A stretch of 64,000 bases of DNA from Massilia sp. W12. Lineage in GTDB: Bacteria; Pseudomonadota; Gammaproteobacteria; Burkholderiales; Burkholderiaceae_D. The translations under genes and the position numbers were made by a program. Below the pieces are notes generated by a model. It was not told where the DNA came from and did not search any database. It saw only the letters and a list, made by a program, of their open reading frames with translations. Shown one piece after another: positions 27,931-38,588 of the stretch. Positions within the stretch are counted from its first letter, which is position 1, and each line of letters starts with the position of its first letter. Location: positions 3,224,001-3,288,000 of the forward strand of contig NZ_CP147776.1 of the NCBI RefSeq assembly GCF_037300705.1, in the 5' to 3' direction.

Positions 27931-30015
27931 ATGACATTATCAGATACTTCAAAATGGCAAAATTCATTCTTGAGGCAATTAAATAATATATTGCTGAAAG
28001 GTTTCCTAATACATGTAAACTCCAACCGATTTTGGTGGATTGGATCTGCTGACCGCAAAAAAAAATTTGTATTGCAGACCTTCAATGGTACTAAAGATCA
28101 CTATTTATTATTCGACGGATTTGACGGCCAGGAGCCAAAGGATGCCGTGTCGGTAGATTTTGCTAAAAAATTCGACGGACGCCTAAAACTTGCGGGCCAG
28201 GAATGTAGCCTGCCGACCTTTTTGGAATTTGAAGCATTTGTGAAAGATGATCAATGCCCATTGCGCACCGGATCAAATTTTTTAATACTGAATAAAAATA
28301 AATGGCATACAAGTATTGGGCCAACTCTTTTTTCACACAATGGTCTTAGCCTTATCCAAGATTTTTCAGTTGATGACAATTACCCACTCATGCGTGTTGC
28401 AAGAATTCTGACAAGCGATGTCCTGCCATTTTTTATTCTCTACGAAAAAGGGTATGAATTCTTCAGTACATCAAATTATTCTGCCTTGAATTTGTTCAAC
28501 TGGGCTTCAATATTCCCAGACCTGGATGCACGCCCAGTCCGTCAGCCCAAATTGGATACCGCCACCTGCACAGAGCGTGACAAAGGCATCTGGGAACTTT
28601 GGGGTCTGGACCTGAACTTGCTAAAAAAAATGGGCGTGCGCTCTAGAGACCCTGAACTGGACGTTCGCACAAAAAATATCGCTATTGATTTCGGCACCAG
28701 TAGCACCGTAGTAGCAATTGCAGAAACGGATGGCTCGAAGAGATTGCTGCGCATTGGTGCACAAGACTATTTAAGCGCCCCTAATGCTGCCGATTATGAA
28801 AACCCCACTGTATTGGAATTTATAGACTTTACCGCCTTCTTGAGAAAATGGCAAAATTACGCCTATCGTCCGCAACTCGATTGGAATCACACGCGCTGCG
28901 CGCATGAAGCCTTACATGATTTTCGCAATAACGAATCAGATCCTGCCGCCTGCGCAAGCACATTAACCAAGCTCAAACAATGGGCCATACGTGAGGCGAC
29001 TGACAGCCCTGTATACATTACGGATCGGGCTGCCGGGCTTGAATACCAGTTGCCGCCGCTAACCTTGCGCACGCCTGTCAAAGGGACGCCGTTGCAAGTG
29101 GATATAACTGATCCATTTGACCCAATTGAGTTATATGCTTGGTATCTCGGCATGATTATCAACTGGCGCGGCAATGGCATACACTTAAATTACTACATGA
29201 CCTTCCCAGTTGCTTATCCGCAATTGGTCAAAGACAAGATTTTGGCATCTTTCAAACGCGGTTTGCAACGCAGCTTCCCTGAACCTTTTACCCGCTCTCC
29301 TTCATTCAATGATTTTTGGGTAGAGGAGCGCGCCGCCGAACCCGCCGCCTTTGCTGCTTGCGCTCTGCGCACCTACCAAATTCAACCAAGCAAAGCCGGC
29401 ACAGCCTATGCCGTTTTTGATTTTGGCGGTGGCACTACCGACTTTGATTTTGGCTTCTACCGCACGCCGACCGAGGATGAACTGGATCAAGAGTATGAAG
29501 CCGTTTTAGAACATTTCGCCCCAGCCGGAGATAAATTTCTGGGCGGTGAAAACCTGTTGGAAAATATGGCCTACATAGTATTTCAGGAAAACCTGGCACA
29601 ATGCCGGGAGAAAAGAATTGCCTTCACCCAGCCAATGGATGCGCAGCCGTTTGTCGGCTACGAACTGCTGCTGGACAAAACCCAAGCCGCCTCCACGAAC
29701 ACTATGTTGCTGATAGAAAGATTGCGGCCAATGTGGGAGCAAGGTGAATACACCAATTCTACAGGCGTTGAAAAGCTGAACCTGATCAACAAGGACGGGA
29801 TTAAAACTCCATGTGAATTGAAAATTCCTAAAGAGAAATTAGCCGATTATTTGCGTAACCGTATTGGAAACGGCATCAAAGAGTTTTTGGTTGCCATGAA
29901 ACTGGCTTTTTCCGAAAAGATACCAAAAATCATTCACGTGTTATTGGCAGGCAATGCATGCCGTACAAAATGGGTAATGGATTTTTTTAGGCAAGTAGGG
30001 CGTGTTGACAATTAA
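27931..30015 (+). pseudogene. Hsp70/actin-fold ATPase with extra N-terminal domain, 5' part, cut by an IS
   Basis: 689 host residues, then IS read-through to TAA 30013. Residues 1-245 are an unidentified domain. The Hsp70-like ATPase follows: phosphate-1 motif IAIDFGTSS (250-258), phosphate-2 VFDFGGGTTDF (495-505) and adenosine motif VLLAGNA (670-676). The insertion falls 13 residues after that motif. Joining 29997 to 30867 restores the frame (Gln-Val-Asp-Asn-Ser) and gives 888 residues. The DnaK substrate-binding domain is not evident. An AT-rich 5' region (27831-28100) contrasts with the core genome. It is the last gene of the island run. Confidence 0.8.
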
Positions 30016-30864
30016 CAGCACTTTGGATGGGAATTTTCAAAAAAAGCTGTTAACTTTTTGCCACTTGTGTTTACATTCTTGTTTTTGGGCAAAACAGAAT
30101 GGCACGGATGATGTTACGGGACGATCAGTGGGCAAGAATTGAAGCCTTGGTACCAGGAAAGGTTGGCGATAGAGGCAGAACAGGCGTGAATAATCGGCTG
30201 TTTGTGGAAGCTGTTTTATGGATAGCAAAGACAGGCAGCCCGTGGCGGGATTTGCCTGCTGAATTTGGCCCATGGAACAGCGTCTATGTGAGGTTTGCGC
30301 GTTGGTCGGATAAGCAGGTATGGCACAAAATCTTTGCCGTGCTACGCGAGGACGCGGACTTTGAGGAAGTTTTTCTTGATAGCACTATCGTGCGGGCGCA
30401 TCAGCATGCAGCAGGAGCCGCAAAAAAAAGGGGCCGCAATCCATTGGCCGGTCTCGTGGGGGATTAACCACCAAGATTCATGCTTGCGTTGAGGGCTTGG
30501 GCAATTTGGTTCAGTTCATCCTGACAGGCGGAGAAGTTCACGATATAACCCAGGCAACCGCGTTACTCAATGACGTCGCGCCACAAGCGGTGCTGGCAGA
30601 TAAAGCCTATGATGCCAACACACTGATTGATTGCATTGAGGGAAAAAATGCCAAGGTCGTGATTCCACCAAAGGCGAACCGGAAAGAACAGCGGGATTAT
30701 GATCAGTTCCAATATCGAAACCGCAATCTCATTGAGCGCTTTTTCGCCAAAATTAAGCAATTTCGACGGATCGCTACCCGCTACGACAAACTGGATACCC
30801 GTTTCTCTTCGTTTGTAACCTTGGCGGCATCAATGATATGGTTGAAATAAATGTCAACACACCC
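29998..30864 (+). mobile_element. IS5-family (IS427-type) insertion sequence, copy 2
   Basis: 867 bp, identical as read to copy 1, same orientation, with the same 13-bp terminal repeats and a TA duplicated at 29996-29997 and 30865-30866. It interrupts the Hsp70-like gene after codon 689. Because each copy has its own target duplication inside a gene whose halves rejoin, these are two separate insertions. Confidence 0.93.
30099..30850 (+). CDS. IS5-family transposase, two frames joined by -1 frameshift (copy 2)
   Basis: Same two frames as copy 1: OrfA 30099-30467 and OrfB ending at 30848-30850, joined through the A8 run at 30422-30429. All three catalytic acidic residues (DDE) are present across the two frames. 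No disabling change is seen, so this copy also looks active. Unlike copy 1, the ATG of its right end (30851) meets an in-frame TAA after five codons and does not fuse to the host gene. Confidence 0.9.
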
Positions 30865-30866
30865 TA

Positions 30867-31466
30867 GATAATTCAGATGAAATGCCAAAAATTGATGCAA
30901 ACGGAAACCTCTATCTTCAAGCAGATTGTGAATATGAAGAGCCGCTTAAAACATGGATCGCCGACATTCTTGGTGTGCCAAACCTAAACCTCAACACCCA
31001 CCCACCGCTATTGGCTGATCCGAGCAACCCCTACGCGCCTACTGCCAAAACTGGTGTCGCACTGGGCCTTCTCGACCTTTGTCCAGGCGGTGTAATCAAA
31101 ATCATTCGTCATGTCCCTCCCACCCAAGAAATTGCATTTGCCAACGCGGTAGGCCGCATCGCGCAAGGTAAGCTTTTGGTCAAACTCCCACACCGCGCCC
31201 CTTATGGCATCTGGCACGAATTAGGCGCACAACGCGAAAAAGTGTTTAACCTCGCTTACACATCCTCACTGCAAGTGCAGGCAGGCGACATGCACACAGG
31301 CGACCCGGCCCTCACTATCAAAAAACTGCAATTCTCTGGCGAATTGGATGGCCACAAGGTCTATGGTCGCGCGGTAGGGCCGAACCGGATTGCGGTTTGT
31401 ACCTCGATATCGTTGGAGGCTGTGAAGGCAGATCAGTTTGAAAATTTGCAGCTAATTGATTTGTAG
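30867..31466 (+). pseudogene. Hsp70-like ATPase, 3' part, downstream of the IS
   Basis: 199 residues continuing the interrupted protein; the first in-frame ATG is 30882 (MPKIDANGN). The part includes KTGVALGLLDLCPGG, the Hsp70-type helix after the adenosine site, then a beta-rich C-terminal domain ending LQLIDL. Without the first 689 residues it has no ATP site. No ribosome site is obvious before 30882, so it may not be translated. Nothing follows on this strand until the maltose operon 245 bases on. Confidence 0.75.
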
Positions 31467-31595
31467 CAATCCACGGGCTGCTGAATGGAGGCAAGCCAGT
31501 TCACTTTTTCTGTAACTGGTAAGACTCATATAAAGCGCTAATCTGCCCCCGCAGCTATCCGATATACATTTTTTGCATTGCAAAATAAAAACTTT

Positions 31596-31624
31596 TTGCT
31601 TTCCAAAGCGCTTTGAACTACACT
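31596..31624 (+). promoter_or_regulatory. Promoter of the maltodextrin operon with operator in its spacer
   Basis: TTGCTT (31596-31601) and TACACT (31619-31624) are separated by 17 bases. The palindrome CAAAGCGCTTTG (31604-31615) fills the spacer, so a bound LacI-family repressor would block polymerase. Confidence 0.55.
31604..31615. promoter_or_regulatory. LacI-family operator 1
   Basis: Perfect 12-bp palindrome CAAAGCGCTTTG with the central CG typical of LacI/GalR-type operators. Its centre is 33 bp (about three helical turns) from operator 2. No LacI-family regulator gene is in the window. Confidence 0.65.
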
Positions 31625-31634
31625 TGCAGCCATC

Positions 31635-31650
31635 TTCAAAGCGCTTTGAA
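31635..31650. promoter_or_regulatory. LacI-family operator 2
   Basis: Perfect 16-bp palindrome TTCAAAGCGCTTTGAA, same core as operator 1, just downstream of the promoter and 61 bases before the alpha-glucosidase start. Confidence 0.65.
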
Positions 31651-31710
31651 TTTATTGAAAGCGCATCCGCCGGATATGGCGGCGGCAAACCGAGCGAAAG
31701 AACAAGAGAC

Positions 31711-33354
31711 ATGACAGCACAGCAAACGCCTATGACAAGCAGCCCGCGCGCCGATTGGTGGCGCGAGGCCGTGATTTATCAAATCTACCCGCGCAGTTTT
31801 TTTGATTCCAATGGCGACGGCGTGGGCGATTTGCCCGGCATCACCGCACAGCTGGAACACATCGCCCGGCTGGGCGTGGACATGATCTGGATTTCGCCCT
31901 TTTTCACCTCGCCGATGAAAGATTTCGGCTATGACGTGGCGGACTATTGCAATGTCGATCCGCTGTTCGGCACGCTGGCCGATTTCGATGCCCTGGTGGC
32001 GCGTGCGCATGCGCTGGGCTTGAAAGTGATGATTGATCAGGTGCTCTCACATACGGCGGAAAATCATCCCTGGTTTGTTGAAAGCCGCAGCAGCCGCGAC
32101 AATCCGAAAGCCGACTGGTATGTCTGGGCGGACCCGCAAAGCGATGGCACGGCGCCGAATAACTGGCTGTCCGTGTTTGGCGGTTCGGCCTGGGCCTGGG
32201 ACAGCCGGCGCCGTCAATATTATCTGCACAACTTCCTGGCCAGTCAGCCGGATATGAATTTCCACAATCCGCAGGTGCAGGATGCGCATTTGGCGAATAT
32301 GCGCTTCTGGCTGCAGCGCGGGGTGGATGGCTTCCGCATGGACGCCTGCAATTTCCATTTCCACGATCAGCAATTGCGCAACAATCCGCCCGCCGCCAAA
32401 CGCGACTCGGCCACAGTCTCAGAAGTCAATCCATATGGCATGCAAGCCCATGTGTATGACAAAACCCGCCCGGAAAATATTGCCTTCCTGCAGCGCGTGG
32501 GCAGCCTGCTGGCGGAATTCGGCGCGGTGGCGATCGGTGAAGTCGGGGCCGACGATTCGCTTGAAGTGATGGCGCAATACACCGCCGGCGGCGACAAGCT
32601 GCAGATGGCTTACAGTTTTGATCTGCTGACCTCTGAATACAGCGCGGCGCACATCCGCTCACGCGTGGAGCAATTCGAGGCGCGCGTGAAAGATGGCGGC
32701 GCCTCCTGGTCGATTGGCAACCACGATGTGGCGCGCGTCTTGACGCGCTGGGGCGGCAAAGACGCCACGCCACAATTTTCCAAAATGATTTTAGCGCTGC
32801 AACTCTCGCTCAAAGGCACGCCCTGCCTGTACCAAGGCGATGAATTGGCCTTGCCGGAAGCCCAAGTCGCCTTTGAAGACTTGCAAGATCCGTATGGCAT
32901 CGCCTTCTGGCCTGAATTCAAAGGCCGTGACGGCTGCCGCACCCCGCTGCCATGGGATGCGAACCTGCCCAATGCCGGCTTTTCCAGCGCCAAACCCTGG
33001 CTGCCGCTGGCCCCGGAACATGTGGCGCGCGCCGTTTTGCAACAAACGCAAGACCCTGACTCAGCCTACAATTTCGCCTGCGCCTTTTTACGCTGGCGCA
33101 AGCAATGGCCGCAACTCTTGCGCGGCGGGATTGCTTTTTATGATGCGCCCGAACCAGTCTTGGCGCTGGTGCGCAGCCAGCCCGGCGCGCCCACCTTGCT
33201 GGCCGCATTCAACCTCGGACGCGAAGATTTGGCGTTCGACTGGCCGCAAGCGGCGGCAGCGCGCAGCATGCAGGGACATGGCTTTAGCGGCAGTGCGACC
33301 GGAGCCAGCATCACCCTGCCCGGCTGGAGCGCCTGGTTTGGCTTGATCGACTGA
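31711..33354 (+). CDS. aglA: GH13 alpha-glucosidase (AglA-like)
   Basis: 547 residues, cytoplasmic (no signal peptide). It splits alpha-glucosides such as maltose and maltodextrins to glucose. GH13 landmarks: WWREAVIYQIYPRSF at the N-terminus, DQVLSHTAENHPWF, catalytic Asp in DGFRMDACNF, acid/base Glu in AIGEVGADD and Asp in SIGNHDVAR. The closest known pattern is the AglA group of alpha-glucosidases encoded with sugar ABC transporters. ATG 31711 is chosen; the frame is open upstream through the operators, which cannot be coding. It is first gene of the transport operon. Confidence 0.9.
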   Translation: MTAQQTPMTSSPRADWWREAVIYQIYPRSFFDSNGDGVGDLPGITAQLEHIARLGVDMIWISPFFTSPMKDFGYDVADYCNVDPLFGTLADFDALVARAHALGLKVMIDQVLSHTAENHPWFVESRSSRDNPKADWYVWADPQSDGTAPNNWLSVFGGSAWAWDSRRRQYYLHNFLASQPDMNFHNPQVQDAHLANMRFWLQRGVDGFRMDACNFHFHDQQLRNNPPAAKRDSATVSEVNPYGMQAHVYDKTRPENIAFLQRVGSLLAEFGAVAIGEVGADDSLEVMAQYTAGGDKLQMAYSFDLLTSEYSAAHIRSRVEQFEARVKDGGASWSIGNHDVARVLTRWGGKDATPQFSKMILALQLSLKGTPCLYQGDELALPEAQVAFEDLQDPYGIAFWPEFKGRDGCRTPLPWDANLPNAGFSSAKPWLPLAPEHVARAVLQQTQDPDSAYNFACAFLRWRKQWPQLLRGGIAFYDAPEPVLALVRSQPGAPTLLAAFNLGREDLAFDWPQAAAARSMQGHGFSGSATGASITLPGWSAWFGLID

Positions 33355-33371
33355 TTGAATTGGGGATTGAG

Positions 33372-34460
<1,089 letters not shown>

Positions 34461-34547
34461 ACCCAGGTTTTTCCGGTATTTGGCAGGCAACGCGCGGCCG
34501 CCGATCCCCTTTTCCGATAATACGCGCGACACCATGGAGTTGAGACA

Positions 34548-35762
34548 ATGAAAGCATCTGGCGCAACAAGCACCTTCAAGCGCACTCTGATCACTGCCGC
34601 CCTGCTGGGCGCCGGCATGGCTGTGCTGCCCTCATTCGCAGCTGAAAAAGACAGCCTGTTGATCTGGATTAATGGCGACAAGGGCTACAAGGGGATTGAA
34701 AAAATCGGTGAGGAATTCACCAAGAAGACCGGGATCAAGGTGACGGTGGAACATCCGGAAGATGCGCCGGGTAAATTCCAGCAAGCCGCCGCCGCCGGCA
34801 AAGGCCCGGACATCTGGATTTGGCCGCATGACCGCATCGGCGAATGGATCAGCGGCGGCCTGCTGCAAACCATCACCCCGTCCAAAGCGGTGAAAGACAG
34901 CATCTCTGCGCTGCCGTGGAAAGCCTTCACCAGCGGCGGCAAAGTGTGGGGTTATCCGATCTCGATTGAAGCCGTGGCCCTGGTGTACAACAAAGACCTG
35001 GTTCCGACCCCGCCCAAGAGCATGGATGAGGTGTTGGCGCTGGATAAAAAACTGCAAGCCGCCGGCAAGCGCGCGATTCTGTGGGACTACACCAACACCT
35101 ATTTCAGCTGGCCGCTGCTGGCTGCCGGCGGCGCTTACGCCTTCAAACCCAAGGCCGATGGCGGCTATGAAGCGAATAACACCGGCGTCAACAATGCCGG
35201 CGCAGTGGCCGGGGTGGAAGCGATCATGAAGCTGATCAACGCCGGCGCCATGCCCAAGGGCGCAGGCTATGCCGAAATGGAAGCCGGCTTTAATCAAGGC
35301 AAAGTGGCGATGATGATCAATGGCCCCTGGTCGTGGGACAACGCGAAAAAGTCGAAGATCAATTTCGGCGTGGCGCAAATCCCGACGGTCAAAGGCAAAG
35401 CCGCCGCGCCTTTTGTCGGCGTGCTGGGCGCGATGATTTCCAAAGCCAGCCCGAACCGTGATCTGGCCGTGGAATTCCTGGAAAACCACATGCTGACCGT
35501 GAATGGTTTGAAGACCATCAATGCGGATGTGCCGCTGGGCACGCCGGCGAATATTCAGTTCTTCAATGAGCTGAAAAATGATCCGAACATCCAAGCCACC
35601 ATGGCCAGCGCGCAAGCCGGGCATCCGATGCCGTCCAACCCGGAAATGGGCCGTTTCTGGGCCTCGATGAAATCGGCGCTGGAAAACATCACCGCCGGCC
35701 GTCAAAGCGTGAAAGAAGGTTTGGACGCCGCCGCCAAGCGGATCCAGACGGAAGCCAAGTAA
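34548..35762 (+). CDS. malE: Maltose/maltodextrin-binding protein MalE
   Basis: 404 residues with a signal peptide ending near SFA-AEK. Periplasmic solute-binding protein closely patterned on Mal[70 protein letters not shown] and [15 protein letters not shown]. It delivers maltose or maltodextrin to MalFGK. An 87-base gap after malK may hold an extra promoter or processing site. A second MalE-like gene follows directly, from a tandem duplication. Confidence 0.93.
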   Translation: MKASGATSTFKRTLITAALLGAGMAVLPSFAAEKDSLLIWINGDKGYKGIEKIGEEFTKKTGIKVTVEHPEDAPGKFQQAAAAGKGPDIWIWPHDRIGEWISGGLLQTITPSKAVKDSISALPWKAFTSGGKVWGYPISIEAVALVYNKDLVPTPPKSMDEVLALDKKLQAAGKRAILWDYTNTYFSWPLLAAGGAYAFKPKADGGYEANNTGVNNAGAVAGVEAIMKLINAGAMPKGAGYAEMEAGFNQGKVAMMINGPWSWDNAKKSKINFGVAQIPTVKGKAAAPFVGVLGAMISKASPNRDLAVEFLENHMLTVNGLKTINADVPLGTPANIQFFNELKNDPNIQATMASAQAGHPMPSNPEMGRFWASMKSALENITAGRQSVKEGLDAAAKRIQTEAK

Positions 35763-35819
35763 GTCCAGGCGGCCAGGGTTTCCGCGTGATATTGCGGAAA
35801 CCCGCCGCAAGCCAATCTC

Positions 35820-37043
35820 ATGAAAAAACGTTTTTCCGCCGCCAGCCTGTGCGCGGCCATGCTCAGCGCTGCCCTGTTTAGCGCCCATTTGCCGGCGCAA
35901 GCCGCAGAAGCCGGCAAAATCATCATCTGGGTGAATGGCGACAAAGCCTGGAAGGCCATCCATAAAATCGGCCAGCGCTACACCGCGCAAACCGGAATTC
36001 CGGTGCAGGTGGAAAAGCCTGAGGATGCGCCGGGGCGCTTTATCCAGAGCGCCGGCAAACAGGACGCGCCGGATATTTTTTTATGGGCGCATGACCGCCT
36101 CGGCGAGTGGGTGCAAAAGGGCTTGTTAAGCCCGCTCTCACCCGAACGCCAGGTGCGGCGCAGCATTCACCCGCTGGGCTGGAGCGCATTCACGGTGCGC
36201 GGCAGAACCTGGGCCTATCCGATTTCCATGGAAAGCATAGGCTTGATTGTGAATCGTGATCTGCTCAGCAAAATCCCGGCGGATTTTGCCGAACTGCCGG
36301 CCTTGGATCGCAGCCTGCAGGCGCGCGGCAAAAAAGCGATTAACTGGGATTACAACAATGTCTATTTCACCTGGCCGCTGCTGGCTGCGCATGGCGGCTA
36401 TGCATTCGGGCACTGGGATGACGGGCATTATGACGCTGACAATACGGGCGTAGCCAACCGTGGCGCGCTCAAGGGAATGGAAACTGTGAACAGCCTGCTG
36501 GAAGCCGGCGTGCTGCCGAAAACCAGCTCCTACGCGCAAATGGAAAAGGAATTCCACGAAGGCAAAACGGCGATGATGATCAATGGCCCCTGGGCCTGGG
36601 AAGGCGTGCGCCGGGCGAAAATCAATTTCACCGTGGCCCCGCTGCCGGCGGTGCAGGGCAAGCCGGCGCCGGCGTTTGTCGGGGTGCAAGGGGCGATGAT
36701 CAGCGCAACCAGCCCGAACCGCGCCAGCGCGGTGCGTTTTATCGAAGAATATTTACTGTCCCTGCAAGGCTTGCGTGAGATGAATGCCGATGTGCCGCTG
36801 GGGGTGCCGGCGAATCATGCGTTTTATCAGGAATTGAAAAGCGATGCGGCGATTGCCGCCACCATGCACAATATTCAGCAGGGGCAGATCATGCCGAACA
36901 ACCCGGAAATGGGTAAATTCTGGAGCGCCATGAAAAGCGCGCTGGAAAACATCACCTCCGGGCGGCAAAACAGCCGTGACGCTCTGGAAGCGGCCGCACG
37001 CCAGATCACAGAGCAAAGCAAACAAAGCAAAAGCAAAAAATAA
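35820..37043 (+). CDS. Second MalE-like maltodextrin-binding protein
   Basis: 407 residues, signal peptide ending AQA-AEA. It aligns end to end with the preceding MalE (IIIWVNGDKAWKAIHKIGQRY, PDIFLWAHDRLGEW, YPISMESIGLIVNRDL, INGPWAWEGVRRAKI), but with many substitutions, so the duplication is old and the copies probably differ in ligand range. The family-specific aromatic and acidic positions around NGDKAW and EDAPGRF remain. A Lys/Ser-rich tail (SKQSKSKK) is unique to this copy. It lies 57 bases after malE and 27 before malF. Confidence 0.9.
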   Translation: MKKRFSAASLCAAMLSAALFSAHLPAQAAEAGKIIIWVNGDKAWKAIHKIGQRYTAQTGIPVQVEKPEDAPGRFIQSAGKQDAPDIFLWAHDRLGEWVQKGLLSPLSPERQVRRSIHPLGWSAFTVRGRTWAYPISMESIGLIVNRDLLSKIPADFAELPALDRSLQARGKKAINWDYNNVYFTWPLLAAHGGYAFGHWDDGHYDADNTGVANRGALKGMETVNSLLEAGVLPKTSSYAQMEKEFHEGKTAMMINGPWAWEGVRRAKINFTVAPLPAVQGKPAPAFVGVQGAMISATSPNRASAVRFIEEYLLSLQGLREMNADVPLGVPANHAFYQELKSDAAIAATMHNIQQGQIMPNNPEMGKFWSAMKSALENITSGRQNSRDALEAAARQITEQSKQSKSKK

Positions 37044-37070
37044 GCGCGCATCGCGCATCTGGGGGTAAGC

Positions 37071-38579
37071 ATGAAGCAATGGCTTGGCAAGGCGGCGCTG
37101 GGGACGACTTTAGCGGCCGGCCTGTATCTGGTGTTCATTATTTATCACGCGGGACAGAATTGGCTCGCCATGCTGTTTTTGGCCCTGCTCGCCTTATTGG
37201 GCCTGGTGTACAGCTCAGAAAAATTGTATGCCTGGCGCTATCTGTTTCCGGGGCTGGCAGCGGTTCTGGTGTTTGTGATTTTCCCGCTGATTTACACCAT
37301 TTCCATCGGCTTTACCAATTACAGCTCGAAGAACCTGCTCAGTTTTGAGCGCGCCACCGCCGTCTTGCTGGATGAAACCACGCGCACCGAGGCCAGCGGC
37401 TATCCCTTCACCTTGCATGCCGATGGGCAGGAATTCCGCCTGCGCCTGCTGGCGGCGGATGGTCAGCAGGTTTTACTCAGCCCGCCGCTGGCGCTGCGCA
37501 AAAAACAGGCGCTGAGAGTGGAGTTGCAAGCGAATGGCAAGCACGCGCTGGGCGAAGCGCTGCCGCTCAAGGAAGTCATCGCCCATCAGGCAGCGTTAAA
37601 ACAATTAAGCCTGGTGCTGCCGGATAAAATCGAGTTGAAAATGACCGGCCTGCGCGAATTCGGCCCGATCGCCAAGGTGTATCAGCAACTGCCGGATGGC
37701 AATTTGAAAAAGCTGGCGACGGGAGAAATCATCAAAGCCGATTTCGCCAGCGGCTTTTATGTCACGCCGGATGGCGAAAAACTGGCGCCGGGCTTTAAAA
37801 CCCATGTCGGCTTTGCCAATTTCAAACGCATCTTTGAAGATAAAGCCATCAGCGGCCCGTTTCTGGGCATCTTTGTCTGGACCGTGGCGTTTTCCGCGCT
37901 GACCGTCTTCACCACCGTCTCACTGGGCATGATGCTGGCCGTGCTTTTAAACTGGGACGCACTCAAATTCCGTGGCGTGTATCAAACCCTGCTGTTTTTA
38001 GCGTATGCGGTGCCGGGCTTTATCTCGATTCTGGTGTTCAAAGGGCTGTTCAACAACAACTATGGCGAGATCAATATGATTCTCAACTTTTTGTTTGGCG
38101 TAAAACCGGCCTGGTTTTCCGACACCGCACTTGCGCGCACCATGCTCTTGATCGTCAATACCTGGCTGGGCTATCCGTATATGATGGTGCTGTGCATGGG
38201 CTTGATCAAATCGATTCCATCTGATTTATATGAAGCTTCCGCGCTGGCCGGGGCCGGGCCGCTGACCAATTTTTTCAAGATCACCATGCCCTTGATCATC
38301 AAGCCCTTGATGCCCTTGATGCTGGCCTGCTTTGCCTTTAATTTCAACAACTATGTGCTGGTCTCGCTTTTGACCGGCGGCCGTCCGGACTATCTGGACA
38401 CCGTCTTGCCAGCCGGCTCAACCGATTTGCTGGTGTCTTATACGGTGCGCATCGCGTTTGAGGATTCGGGCCAGCAATTTGGTCTGGCGGCCGCGATTTC
38501 AACCTTGATTTTCATTCTGGTGGCCGCGATTTCCTTGCTCAATATGCGCCTGACCAAGATGAACCGCAGCACGATTTAA
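37071..38579 (+). CDS. malF: Maltose transporter permease MalF
   Basis: 502 residues, inner membrane. Three hydrophobic helices at the N-terminus are followed by a periplasmic P2 loop of about 150 residues (roughly 95-245), a hallmark of MalF, then the permease core. The EAA loop for MalK contact is YEASALAGAGPLTNFFKITMP. It pairs with MalG, which starts 9 bases later. P2 of MalF normally caps MalE, which fits the two binding proteins upstream. Confidence 0.94.
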   Translation: MKQWLGKAALGTTLAAGLYLVFIIYHAGQNWLAMLFLALLALLGLVYSSEKLYAWRYLFPGLAAVLVFVIFPLIYTISIGFTNYSSKNLLSFERATAVLLDETTRTEASGYPFTLHADGQEFRLRLLAADGQQVLLSPPLALRKKQALRVELQANGKHALGEALPLKEVIAHQAALKQLSLVLPDKIELKMTGLREFGPIAKVYQQLPDGNLKKLATGEIIKADFASGFYVTPDGEKLAPGFKTHVGFANFKRIFEDKAISGPFLGIFVWTVAFSALTVFTTVSLGMMLAVLLNWDALKFRGVYQTLLFLAYAVPGFISILVFKGLFNNNYGEINMILNFLFGVKPAWFSDTALARTMLLIVNTWLGYPYMMVLCMGLIKSIPSDLYEASALAGAGPLTNFFKITMPLIIKPLMPLMLACFAFNFNNYVLVSLLTGGRPDYLDTVLPAGSTDLLVSYTVRIAFEDSGQQFGLAAAISTLIFILVAAISLLNMRLTKMNRSTI

Positions 38580-38588
38580 GGAGGATGT

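Noticed and set aside
23773-30864. Composite transposon carrying the genes between the two IS copies
   Set aside because: Each IS has its own TA duplication and each lies inside a gene whose two halves rejoin in frame, so the intervening genes were there first.
19316-31710. Prophage or integrative element with attachment sites
   Set aside because: No integrase, tRNA or flanking direct repeat is visible at either border of the island.
34632-35990. 452-codon minus-strand open frame opposite the malE genes
   Set aside because: Antisense to two conserved binding-protein genes, Arg/His/Gly-rich shadow translation with no recognisable family.
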